Shown: positions 37,901 to 47,600 of the stretch, one piece after another
How positions within the stretch are numbered: the first letter of the stretch is position 1
How the letters are laid out: the number at the start of each line of letters is the position of its first letter
Assembly: GCA_037962975.1 (NCBI GenBank)
Contig: CM075675.1
Span: 44,438,501-44,502,500, forward strand
Direction: 5' to 3'
Length of the DNA: 64,000 bases
DNA from: Clitoria ternatea
Taxonomy: Eukaryota; Streptophyta; Magnoliopsida; Fabales; Fabaceae
Made by a program: the position numbers and the translations under genes
Notes under the pieces: generated by a model
Database searches by the model: none
Seen by the model: only the letters and a program-made list of their open reading frames with translations
Told to the model about the DNA's origin: nothing

Positions 37901-40167
37901 ATCGGGAGTATGAGATTTTGGTGTAGGGTTTATAAGGCTTTGGGCTCTCCAACTAATATAGCTAAGCTTTTGTGGTGTGGTTCTCCCAAGTTCTTATCAT
38001 AGTATTCCATCATGAATATCTTGCTTGGTTTAAACCCTGTGTTTATATTTTCATGTATATTGTTTCCCTTTGCATATGTTTTATGCCTGATAGGATTTGC
38101 ATGTGATTGTACACATGGTTGATATTCACCTCACCTGTTTCCTTCGCATAGTTAACTAAGTATTTAATCCGTTTCATTTCATATATGTGCAGGCTTTTAG
38201 GCCAAAGGGTCTTTCAAAAACTCGGAAAACATCACAGCTCAAACAAGAGGAGAATGCAATGCAGGATTTTTATGGTAACTGGTCTCCTTCAGCCGCACCA
38301 GCAAAACAGTTTGAGAATCAATTGGCACCTGCTGTCATACAATCTTCTCCCTCTTCAATTATTGGGCAACCAAAGCAGATCCAGGGAGCTGAAACCCTGT
38401 ATCAGAACATCATAAATCCTTATGTGGCATCTTCTGTTTATGGAAACCTTACTAATGCATATCCTGCTATGCCAATGCTATCACATACTCAGTCAGGAGA
38501 TTTTAGGTGTCAGACTGAACTCACTGGGTATGGAGCATCTCCTGGAATAGTGAATCCTTTGAAGAATTCTGGGGACTCAGTCAAACCCCAAACCATGACT
38601 CCTCAGGAGAAAATTGAAAAATTGAGGAGGCGGCAGCAAATGCAGGCAATGCTTGCTATACAGAAACAACAGCAACAATTGGGCCATCAAGTGCCTAGTA
38701 CTAGTAAACCCAGCACTCAAAAATGTCCCCCCCCAGAAATTCAAAGTCATCTTAGTGACGGGACTGATGAAGATCTAAGAACACTTTCTGCTCTAGATCC
38801 ACCAATTGAACAGGATGATTCTAATACAATGTCTCTGGCAGTTGATAATGATTTTGTTGAAGAGACCGTACTGTACAGGCTTCAGGATATTATATCAAAG
38901 GTATGGTTGAATTGATACTTTGAATTGATACTTGGTTATATTTAGTGTAATTATTTCCTTGTATACTAACCCGGACATGGCTACAATCCCGAGGCAAACT
39001 TTTCTACAGTTAGACATCAAAATAAGACTCTGCATCAGAGACAGCTTATTCCGGTTGGCACAAAGCGCAATGCAAAGGCATTATGCTAGTGATACTAGCA
39101 GTACAAACAAAAGTAGCAGAGAAGAACTTGAAGTTGCTGCAAGAGAAGAAAGCTATAGCCAAAACAGGTTAGCAAAGCTACCATAATACACTACTACATT
39201 AAATGCCATTGTTTATCACTTTGCAGCTTATAAGTCAAGCACTAATTTTTATGAATTCAGTATCATTCCTTTTCTGATGAACATCAAAAGCAAAAGTGCA
39301 GGAAAACAATACAGGTTTATGCGAAAATAACTGGTGCTTGTGTGAGTTCTGTGTATGTCTTTTTTTTTGCATCATGAATGTACAAATTTAAGCACAGAGA
39401 AGTTGGATATGTTATGGTTTATATGCGTCTTCTGGAATCACTTTATAAGTAAAATATCTAGAAAGCCTTTTCATTAATAATTTCTTTATAAAATATTCTC
39501 ATTTAGTAACTAGTACATCTTAAATCTCGCCCTCTAAAGTCAACAGTATCCAATAATCTCCCAACATACTGGTAAAGATGATCACTGACATCAAATTAGG
39601 CTTCATTGAAATAATAGCTTGAGAGCTAGGGCAAGTAAATTGGTTTGTGCTGTTGTGCTGGATAGACATTTTCCTTTCTTGTTCGTTGATGCCAGTATTT
39701 TCTCCATTGATACTGTAAGCATGTTTATCTTACAAATATAATGATGGATCTAACATTGTTAAATGATATCACCTTGATTGTGCTGTAAAGATATTTTACT
39801 GTATGAACCATGTTGATATTGCAGATATGCCAGGATGGCTGATGTTGAAACAGAGACGAATCCCATTGATAGAACTGTGGCTCATTTACTTTTTCATAGG
39901 CCAATGGAGTTAACTCGAAACTATGGTGATAAAATGGAATCGCCTATTTCTACGAAGGTGCAATCTGAAAGCAAAGCACCTAACCCGGTGAACTTTCCTG
40001 TGAGTTGCTTACCAGACAACGACATAAAAGATAATCAACAACTTTCTTTACTTGGGTTTAAGAATTTTTTGTTTGAGACACAGTCTATGAATCAAATTAA
40101 GAACAGTCCCTGCCTAGATACTTCTGAAAATGCATCTAACACACAGGAGCTTGAAGCCTCTCATTGA
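22992..40167 (+). CDS. LNK2: LNK2, night light-inducible and clock-regulated co-activator
   Basis: Seven coding exons join in frame to 670 residues: 22992-23015, 35132-35474, 35646-35775, 36154-36460, 38193-38900, 39010-39167, 39825-40167. Exon 1 codes only MFDWNDEE; exon 2 continues LANIIWGEGGE, the LNK2 amino terminus. Other conserved blocks are DYGWANIGSFDDLDRIF (exon 3), EKIEKLRRRQQMQAMLAI and VEETVLYRLQDIISK (exon 5), and IRLCIRDSLFRLAQSA with the RTVAHLLFHRP block (exons 6-7). All junctions are GT-AG and phases agree. LNK proteins are nuclear co-activators recruited by REVEILLE MYB factors to evening-phased clock genes; they bind no DNA themselves. Intron 1 (12.1 kb) and intron 4 (1.7 kb) are loaded with retroelements, yet no exon is damaged. 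The length is close to Arabidopsis LNK2. The reading could continue past the exon 2 donor to a stop at 35507, but that would omit the conserved later blocks. Confidence 0.92.
23016..24361 (+). other. 5' part of LNK2 intron 1
   Basis: Intron sequence starting GTAAGTAAAA. It is T-rich in its first 400 bp, as usual for plant introns. No coding exon or recognisable transposon is seen up to the Copia fragment that begins at about 24362; short frames here are chance. Confidence 0.6.
24362..26851 (-). mobile_element. Copia fragment A: 5' LTR, primer site, gag and start of protease
   Basis: On the minus strand an LTR-like segment (about 26851-26629) is followed by the primer site TGGTATTAGAGAGC and a gag ATG at 26578 (MSNPPPPPGG). 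Gag shows a KLTDNNYLLWK-like block, DVEALLLAHEAQIERYKKD of the UBN2 domain, and a Gly/Arg-rich stretch. The protease follows with WYPDSGALMHITN, containing the DSG active site. Frames are broken by stops and shifts. Integrase, reverse transcriptase and the 3' LTR are missing, so the element is truncated at about 24362. A hAT derivative is inserted in gag (25468-26164). Confidence 0.8.
25468..26164 (-). mobile_element. non-autonomous hAT derivative inserted in Copia gag
   Basis: 697 bp flanked by a perfect 8-bp duplication GAGTGAGA (25460-25467 and 26165-26172). Removing it rejoins the gag reading frame. Ends carry TTGACAAAATC (left) and its inverted match (right), with further AAATCGTAAAATC-like repeats inside. 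The interior has a pyrimidine-rich leader and a plus-strand ATG (25851) opening MATTAGTFGTAST, like the first codons of a BED/hAT transposase gene, after which the rest is deleted. It therefore looks like an internally deleted copy of a larger hAT. Confidence 0.7.
27627..28565. mobile_element. MITE-like remnants with GTTTGGAT and TGTCGGA ends
   Basis: GTAGTGTTTGGATGGAGTGC at 27627 has a weak inverted partner near 29345 (CAATATCCAAACAATA), beyond the two TRIMs. This suggests one element later split by them. Nested inside, ATGAATCACGGACACC (27854) and the inverted GTCGGAATCAATGCATTATA (about 28417-28436) bound a second repeat. A run of 18 G lies at 27822-27839. Boundaries are uncertain. Confidence 0.35.
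28571..28847 (+). mobile_element. TRIM retroelement 1
   Basis: A very short LTR element. The first LTR starts TGTTAAGTTG, contains CCACATCGGCTAG and GAGCTAGCTTTTGGGTTGAG, and ends before the primer site TGGTATCAGAGCCTGACC (about 28701). A short spacer and a second, shorter LTR ending TTTTCTAATA follow. GTTAT flanks both ends (28566-28570, 28848-28852). There is no coding capacity. Confidence 0.75.
28853..29280 (-). mobile_element. TRIM retroelement 2, opposite orientation, same target site
   Basis: Two copies of an LTR beginning (plus strand) TCTTAAATTTGGGTATTGG and ending AATGTG(A/T)GACTTT..AACA lie at 28853-28937 and 29161-29280. The left copy lacks about 35 bp. The complement of TGGTATCAGAGTC abuts the right LTR (29148-29160), fixing minus orientation. 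The spacer has three degenerate copies of CACGCTC(A)AGAATGGAGCGTGG. GTTAT follows at 29281-29285, matching the GTTAT at 28848-28852. Confidence 0.75.
29286..29931. other. LNK2 intron 1 sequence between TRIM 2 and Copia fragment B
   Basis: AT-rich, no recognised element apart from the possible MITE end near 29345. The open frame at 29454-29666 has no supporting motif. Confidence 0.4.
29932..32222 (-). mobile_element. Copia fragment B: gag, protease, integrase and LTR, polymerase deleted
   Basis: Minus strand, in order: gag pieces (32220-31700), a damaged zinc knuckle around CTYCKRIGHTRDS (about 31640), the protease remnant with GSDHIVGNDSLFS (about 31390), the GAG-pre-integrase block LLHDCLGHPHLSKLKIM (about 30850), and the integrase core FVTLIDEFTRCTWVFLMK and RSDNAKEYF (about 30640-30510). 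The next open segment (30339-30145) ends ARANITSS and runs directly into an LTR-like segment ending CCCTAACA at 29932. Reverse transcriptase and RNase H are thus missing, as if deleted internally. Several stops break the frames, so it is not functional. Confidence 0.75.
31781..32045. repeat. 159-bp tandem duplication in the Copia B gag
   Basis: ATTATCAAGCTTGGTTTTTA and the following sequence recur at 31781 and 31940 with only a few differences over about 105 bp, a recent local duplication inside the dead gag. Confidence 0.85.
32200..34702 (+). mobile_element. Copia fragment C: integrase end, reverse transcriptase, RNase H and 3' LTR
   Basis: Plus strand. The integrase tail has LPIHFWDQAMFPALFLINR and LRVFGCACYALTRPF (32220-32400). 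A Ser/Pro-rich linker (32540-32900) follows. Reverse transcriptase includes LIRDSTWTLVRLPPHC and the active-site block VLIFVDDIRITGS (33530). RNase H shows DRRSTSGPCIYLGPNLVSWW then KKQTVVAKSSAKAEYRSLA (34060-34190). The coding part ends before a purine tract AAGGGGAA (34475-34482) and an LTR beginning TGTTAGAGTAGTG, about 220 bp. Stops and shifts break the frame in many places. The 5' half is absent; it meets fragment B head to head at about 32.2 kb. Confidence 0.8.
36648..36957 (+). mobile_element. TRIM retroelement 3 in LNK2 intron 4
   Basis: Two direct LTR copies, 36648-36765 and 36848-36957, both start TGTTAA(A/G)ATGTCTC, share GGCAACCCTCCT-like and AGTTAGGT blocks and end TTTTCTAATA. 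A mutated primer site TCGTATTAGAGCTTGATC follows the first. The spacer is about 80 bp. This is the same family as TRIM 1. The target duplication is unclear (A-rich flanks). Confidence 0.7.
37021..37315 (+). pseudogene. Copia RNase H relic in LNK2 intron 4
   Basis: After one shift the frame reads KQNVMARSSA, then AESKY*TIAQTSCNLDCL, the SSAEAEYRA-type end block of Copia RNase H. Further on KALNGSRIEYHCNKLG, the polyprotein tail, is readable. Stops occur. It adjoins TRIM 3, so one may have landed in the other. Confidence 0.55.
37316..38192 (+). other. remaining LNK2 intron 4
   Basis: No exon or transposon motif recognised. It ends in a normal acceptor (ATATATGTGCAG) at 38192. Confidence 0.5.
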
Positions 40168-42743
40168 AGAAAGAGGTTCTCCAGAAATCTAAGGGTAAAT
40201 CCTTCCTTATTACTTCCATGCTTATTGTTATACTTTTCTCTTTCGATTATATATGGATTTACTGGTAATGCAAATGCTGTTTGGATCATAATCGAGTGCA
40301 AGTATCACCGTTGAATCCTGAGCACCAGTTTCATGCGTGCATGTTATCAGTAACATTAATATTTATGCCTTTTTAAAACATGACAGTATGTCTATCAGTA
40401 AGCGACCATGCTAAACGTCGTGAGTGTATATTTGTTTTGATCACAATTTACAACTACATTAAAAGTGCCTAGAAAAGCAACTCAGACGCCTAATTAATCA
40501 AGTCTTCCGCTGACTTACTTCTTAGACTACTATTAATTATGTGTGCCACTGTTTGAGGTTAAGACGTGTGATTTTTATTTGGATAAGTATGTTCTCGTTT
40601 CAGCCAAAAATTGTCTCCGACAGAGATACAATAAACCATAACATTGGAAAATTTCATGTTCAGAAGCATTTTATATGGGAGACTTTACTCGGTTTGTTAC
40701 CTCAATTCACATTGATTTATATTTAAGCCATGCTTTTGAAAGCAAAAAAACTTGTTAGTGGCTTTCTGATAATGCAGTCAATATTTTATGTAGGATTTAA
40801 TTGCAGAATTTGAGTAAAGTATTTTGGTCCTTGCCAACTGCTAGAGGGCTTGATAGGATAATGATTTAAGAAATGTATTTAATGCATAAGCTTAAGTGTG
40901 TTTTTTTTTTCCTTATAAATATTTTTTTGGTATTAATCATTTTACTTTTTAAAAAATTGTTTTTGTTACCACTTAGTGACTACATGTCATGCATTTGGAC
41001 ATGCTATACCAACAGTCATGATGGGGTATGTGACACGGCTTGTTTTGATGCTTAACACTTCATTAATATGTGGTCATTGGGGTCATTTTAAAAAAAATTT
41101 AAAATTTTCAGGCTAAAATAAACTAAAGGAAAAATTGTAATGAGGTTCCATGATGGAATATGTTCCTGACAGAAAATTTTAAGATTGACTATGGTTAGTT
41201 TAATTTCATTTGTGTTTTTCAAAAGTTGAGAAAAGGATATGTAGCATGACTGCCGAAGCTGAGGGATTAAGAGGAATTATAATATTAAATCTATACTTTT
41301 AACATTTTTCAATTAGAATATCGCCAACCTACTAAATATAATCTATTAGTATTAGTTTGATGTATATTAATATTTCTCGTAAAAACATGTATATTAATAG
41401 TACTATTTCTATATATTCTAGTGTAATCCATACTGTAACTTGTTTTTGTTTTTGTTCCTAAAGAATATAATAATAATATATTAGTATATTTGAATAAAAT
41501 TTAATGTTTTTCAATTATTCAAATAGTTTAACGTTTTAATGTTATGTTATCTATTATTTAAATATCGTAATATTAGAAATAATTTAACATGTTCATTATT
41601 CTAAAATTTTCAATACGGGATGAGTGGGGATGAAAAATTAAAAGAATATAATTAAAATCAGGTATGTCTTTGACTAATGAATGTACAAGTTTAAAAGAAT
41701 TATGATGAAATTAGGAATTGAACTGTGATTGAATTAATTATAATAAAAGATTAAGTGATTAATCACCTAGTTGATTTATGATCCAACTATAACTAGTGAA
41801 TTTGATAATAATAACATAAAATGCTATAAGTTGCTTTAGAATTTGTTTATTGTCAATTTTTTATAATAAACTTACTAGCAGTAGTACAAATAGTAATTTC
41901 TAATTTATTATAACTCTAAATAAAATAATTAATATATATATATATATATATATATATTAAGTAAACTACTGGTTGAAAATGTAAAAGGTTTCCATATTTT
42001 CATTTTCTCATGAGTTATCAAATATACAAATATTATATTTTAATATTTTAATTTAAATTTTGTTTGGTAATATAATTTAATTGGCCCATTTTTCAAAGAG
42101 GGAGTGGTTGGAGCCCATGCTCGCCCATGCCTAAATCCATCCCAGAATCTTAATATTATTTCCAGTCAAAATAAAATTAAAAATAGTTAACTATGATTTA
42201 TAACTATTATATATATATATTATATCTAATTAACTATTTCTAATTACTTCATTAATTAAATCTATGTTTAAATTTTTAATGCAAATATTAATATTAATAT
42301 TAATCTTATTAAATTAAAATAATTATGAAGTTTAATGAAAATTTAAATATTTTAAAATATTAGTAACAATATTCATGTGAAACTATCACCCTCATAATTA
42401 TAAAGTTAGTTATTATTTTTAAAAAATATACTAAAATTACTAATTAATTATTTCAATATCTTAACTTTCATTCTTTCATTTTTTTTAGATTTAAAAGATT
42501 GATTTGGTGATAAATTTAATCATTAAGCAGATAATTTTAGGATAAAATTTATAAAAATCAACATTATGATAGTTTAAATCTTTGACAAACTAGTAGTGGT
42601 GGGAAGTTTAGATACTTTCGCATAAAGGTTCAAACCTTTATTCTTTCATTTTATACAGTAAAAAAACTAGTAATTTTTAAGGAGAAATATTATAAAACAA
42701 CAAATTAAACATACAATTTATTATAAAAAATGTTAAACGTACT

Positions 42744-42793
<50 letters not shown>

Positions 42794-43870
42794 TACAAGA
42801 AAGTAAAATGAAGATTTCTGGTTGATAAAATATATTGTTCAGAATTACATATGAAAAAGTTTAATCTCTAATTTAAACATAAAAAGAGCTATACATATTT
42901 TAGGGACTATCACGTGATTTAAATAAAAGAAAAAATATGAATGAGGCGCACCTGCATACATTAATGAACAAATCGGAAAGAGATCTCTCAGCAGATGGTT
43001 GATAGAATTGATTGTAATCTCAAGATCAAGTTTTTGAAGTCCCTTGAACCCAGCAAGTTCTTGTATCAAAACAAGCTTATTTTGCATCCTTGAAACTATA
43101 GAAAGTTATTCTTTATTTTAATTAATATACACTATCATCTAATCCAATGAAAGAGAATCGATAGTATCACTGTAACACAAACATTATTGCATACTAACAT
43201 AGCACTTTTCAACTTTGAATTCTGTCCGTTTATTTTATTACAAACATTGCTAATCATTAACATTAGTATCAATCACACGGAGCATGCTTGGGAGTAAGAA
43301 CGCCATGGTCCCCTTCAATTTTTTTTCTTCAACTTTATTATATATTAAGACGCCAAGAAATAAATAGTAATAAAATAATGACTTATCACTAATTTATTTT
43401 ATATGTACTAAATATTATAAGTTTAATATATATATATATGTATATTGTTTAGTCTCTTTTCACCTTTTTTTAAAGTTTCATTTTAATTGTTTTACTCTTG
43501 GATTAACATCATTATAAGTGTTGTAATTTGATTGGGTAATGCTTAAACTTAAAAAAAATTAAAAATTTACTTGTGTAAGAAAAAAAGAAAGCAAATACAC
43601 ATTACCACTAAATCATACCATCCTTCAGTAATTACATTTTAATATTAATATATATAACCTAACCCCATATAAGACCGGATCTAAAAACAATTTAAATGAC
43701 GGCTAAAAAAAAATTTAAAACAAAATATATTAACTAAAATTTAAACATAATATATCTTTATCAAATTGTGTTAATGAATAGTTGTCCCACTAAAATTTTT
43801 TTCCGTTATTGAAATGTGTAAATTTAAAGAAAAGGAAAGAAAGATAAGAAAAGTCTCTCTATTCTTTTTT
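40168..43870. other. LNK2 3' UTR and AT-rich intergenic DNA
   Basis: The LNK2 3' UTR occupies the first few hundred bases; its end is not certain. (AT)n tracts lie at 41932-41957 and 42751-42789. A short phrase (AAAGAGGGAG...CCCATGCTCGCCC) at about 42095-42150 recurs in altered form at about 44270-44325, so both are copies of a dispersed repeat. No gene is evident apart from the exon-like piece at 42945-43088. Confidence 0.5.
42945..43088 (-). pseudogene. isolated exon-like fragment, family unknown
   Basis: Minus strand: an AG acceptor-like site, then MQNKLVLIQELAGFKGL and DLEITINSINHLLRDLF, ending TATGCAG before GTGCGCC, a donor-like site. The frame is open, amino-acid use looks natural, and no flanking exon was found. 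It could be a captured or orphaned exon of a helical-repeat protein. I do not recognise the family. Confidence 0.25.
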
Positions 43871-44037
43871 GGTTTGCACCACCGGTATCCGACCCTACGG
43901 GTCGACTAATCCGGTTCGGGGCTTAGTTCTGGGTGGTTAGGCTCCAGTCCCCTCCCAATTGGCCTTGCGGGGGATTGAACTGTAGTCCTCCCTACCAAGT
44001 TCAGTCCCAATCACCACTGAACCAAGGACCAATTGGT
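43871..44037 (-). mobile_element. tRNA-derived SINE
   Basis: Read on the minus strand, it opens with CCTTGGTTCAGTGGTGATTG (A-box-like) and has AGTTCAATCCCCCG (B-box-like) about 55 bp in, then a unique body ending GGTGGTGCAAACC and a short A tail. An imperfect 11-bp duplication flanks it: TCTCTATTCTT (43856-43866) and TCTCCATTCTT (44038-44048). Plant SINEs have this layout. The T-rich left side is the tail of a minus-strand insertion. Family not assigned. Confidence 0.75.
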
Positions 44038-44669
44038 TCTCCATTCTTAATAGCCTGTAAAATACATTTTTATTTTATTATATTATATTCACTTTTTGAC
44101 AACTTTGAAGCATAAGCTTTTTAATAAAATAATATATAAAAACTTCCGTTAAAGACTACGCACAATGTGGAATGAAGAAAAAAGTTGTTAGCATTTTCAT
44201 TCTTTTATTTTAATATTTTCATACTTTCCATTATTTTAATATAAATATTATATACATAACTATGGCAATTTTTAAAGAGGGAGGGGCTTAAGCATGCTTG
44301 CCCTCCCTTGTATCTATCCCTAACCCCGTAACCAGGATGTATTTATGATATTATAAATTATAATAATTATATTATTAATAACATACTATTAAATGTTATT
44401 AATAGGGTTTATTAAAAATTAAAAAGATTATTTAAAAATATTATTATTACTCACTTAGTAAAAATAATTCTATTTTTAATATCTTATCTCGTATACGATT
44501 AGAAAATATACAAATCTCCCTGAAGTTTTCTTTAATATTTTCAAGAACTTCATTTGTAATATCATTTGTTATGGTTTGGGTAATGAAGTTTTCTGCCTGC
44601 TTGGAGCACGATATGTTCTAAAACAAAAAGGGGAAACTATTGGTGGAAGCACTGTATGTAACACAAGTG

Positions 44670-47600
44670 CTACACAACACGGCGATAAGCCACAAGAGAC
44701 TCAACGATGGCATCACTGTAAGTGATCTTGATGACTTGCCCTTTCTCCAGCCCATAGTAGCGAGCTATGGCATCAGTTTTTAACATGTAAGGGAGCTGAA
44801 AAAACAAAAAAACTAAATCTGATCTATTTATGGCACAACAATTCAAAAGTAATATTTTTTTATCATGCTAAATTAGCAATCATAGGTATCCGGTTAAGTA
44901 GGGAATGCAACTTGCAACAAAACTAATTCATAATTCTAAGGAAATGACATATATGCTGCCTTTATCTTTCAGCCAAATACCATGTAACTATTTGTATTGC
45001 TATTACTGTTTCCACTTATGTATGATTTATAGTAATTATATTATTCTAAAAACTAACGATTTTTACTTATATAAGAATCTACAACTTGATGACTATCAGT
45101 GTAGTTCAATCAATTTATTTCTAAAATCTCCAAACCAGTATTATCAAATAGCGTTTATGGCGGCGTTATGGTAGAAATTTGTGGCGGTTTTTTGAACTCC
45201 AGCTATACGTTACATGAAAAAACGCCTGAAATAACGGTGTCCGCTATTTGAAGCGTGACGCCGCTATACCGCCGCTATTCACGTTGCGGTGTGGCGTTCC
45301 TTGGCGGCTATGGCGGTCGTTTAGGGTTTTTAATTTTTTTTTCTAAATGGGCTGGGTTAAGGCCCATTAAGTTAACCATCTCCCACCTAGCCCCTTCAAA
45401 CCCACCCCTCTCATGACCCTCTGCCCCTCTCAATCTCTCGGTTCATTCTCACCCTCCCCGACCAAGACCCCACGACCGACGACTTTCTCCGGCCAGCACG
45501 CCAACGGCGGCAACCGCGCGACTGCGGCGAGAACTGTCGCGCGTCTCCCTCTCAATCTTCTCCTCTCCGCTGCAACCTGTGTGTGCTCTGTTCTTCCCGT
45601 GTGTGTGCTGTTCTTCCCCGTGTGTGCGTTGTTGCTCTCTCTCCCCGTCGTGTGCTCTCCATCTTCTTCCCTTCTCTGTCCAGTCTCACTCTCAGTCAAG
45701 GTCTCCCTCTCAGTTCAGTGTTTGCTCCCCGTCGTGTGCTCTGCATCTTCCCTTCTCTGTTCAGTCTCCCTCTCGTCAAGGCCCCCTCTTAGTTCAGTGA
45801 ATCAGCTCCCTCTCAGTTCAGTGAATCAGTCTCCCTTTCAGTCAAGGCTCCCTCTCAGGCCAGCATCCACTGCAGCCTCCTCTCAGTCTCCCTCTCAGTG
45901 TTGCAAGTCCAGGTCCCCTCTTCTAGCTCCTTAGATGGAAACAACCACCCCCCAAACCAATGTTGCAGCCACTGGAACTGCAAGGAACACTAGGACAGAT
46001 ATTGGGTGGAAATAATGCACAACTGTGAATGAAGGAGACACCAATGTGGTTCAGTGCAAATTTTGTGGAAAGGTGATGAAAGGAGGGATTACAAGAGGAA
46101 AAGAGCATCTCATGAGAAAGGCGGGTAATGTTGCACCTTGCCTTACTTGTCCAGTGGAGGTTAGGGAAGAACTCTTGGCTGCTGTAAATGATAAAAAGAA
46201 GAAGACTAGAGAAGCTATTAAAAAATTGGTGCAAGAGATTGTTAATAGTGATGGGGAGGAGGATGAATTTACTGCTGCAGACATTATCAAGGGATTAAAA
46301 TCTCAATCCCAAACCCAATCTGCCAACAGTGTTGCATTGAATAAGAAGGCCAATTTGAAGGGTCCCATTGATCTCTATTGTCAGCGACCGGAATCCGCTA
46401 TTGCTAGAAATCGGAAGGAAAGTTTGAAACAAACAAGTATAAGAGATGCTTGTGATAAGGAGGCACCAACAAAGGTACATCAATACATCGCCCGTTTTTG
46501 GTACCAAGCTGGGTTGTCTTTCAATATGGTCAAGTTGTAAAGCTTTAAGGACATGATTGCAGCCATTGGAGCGTATGGACAGCATCTACGACCTTCTAGT
46601 TTTCATGAGATTAGAGTGCCACTCCTCACAAAGGAAGTGGAGTATACAAATGAATTAATGAAGGATCATAAAGAGCAGTGGGCAACTTTTGGTTGCTCTT
46701 TAATGTCTGATGCTTGGACGGATAGGAAACAAAGATGCTTGATAAACTTTTTGGTGAACTCTTCCATTGGGACAATGTTCATCAAGTCTATTGATGCTTC
46801 TAACTTTGTGAAGACCGGGGAGAAGCTGTTTGAATTACTTGATGCTGTTGTAGAGGAGATTGGAGAGGAAAAAATAATGCAAGTCATAACAGACAATGGA
46901 AGCAATTATGTTCTTGCTGGGAAGAAGTTGGAGGAAAAAAGACCAAAGATTTTCTGGACTCCATGTACAGCACACTGTGTAGACTTGATCTTGGAGGATA
47001 TTGGCAAGATCCCAATCGTTAAGAAGACACTTCAATGGGCAATCTCATTGGTGGGTTTCATTTATAGCCATTCAAGCACTTTGAGTTTGTTGAGGCAGTT
47101 TACAAACAAAAGAGAGCTAGTGAGACATGCAGTGACTCGATTTGTGACATCCTATCTTTCCTTGGAGAGGATCTATCAAGAGAAGGCTAATCTTAGGAAA
47201 ATGTTTGTTTCGGATGAGTGGAATACAAACAAGTTGTCATTGGAGGCCAAAGGTAGGGAGGCTTGCAAAACTGTACTAATGCCTAGTTTTTGGAGGAACG
47301 TTGTGTATATCTTGAAAGTGATGGCTCCACTTGTGAAGGTTCTTCGCCTTGTGGATGGAGAAAGAAAGCCAGCTATGGGCTATATTTATGAAGCAATGGA
47401 CAAAGCAAAGGAAGCTATTATGAAGTCTTTCAAAAATAAAGAGATAAAGTACAAAGAAGTTTTTCAGATCATTGACGAAAGGTGGAATTGCCAGCTTCAT
47501 CGCCCATTACATGCAGCTGGTCACTATTTGAATCCAGAGTTATTTTATGCTAACCCTACCATGGAGTTTGACAGTGAGGTTGTTAGAGGGCTGTATGAGT

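Noticed and set aside
39451..39459. AAAATATCT, an evening-element match in LNK2 intron 6
   Set aside because: A single 9-bp AT-rich match in a large AT-rich window is expected by chance, and it lies far from the promoter.
45413..45934. 173-codon open frame rich in Ser, Pro, Leu and Val before the hAT transposase
   Set aside because: It lies in the GC-rich leader of the hAT, is built of CCCTCTCAGTTCAGT-type repeats, and stops right before the transposase ATG. It looks like an untranslated leader.
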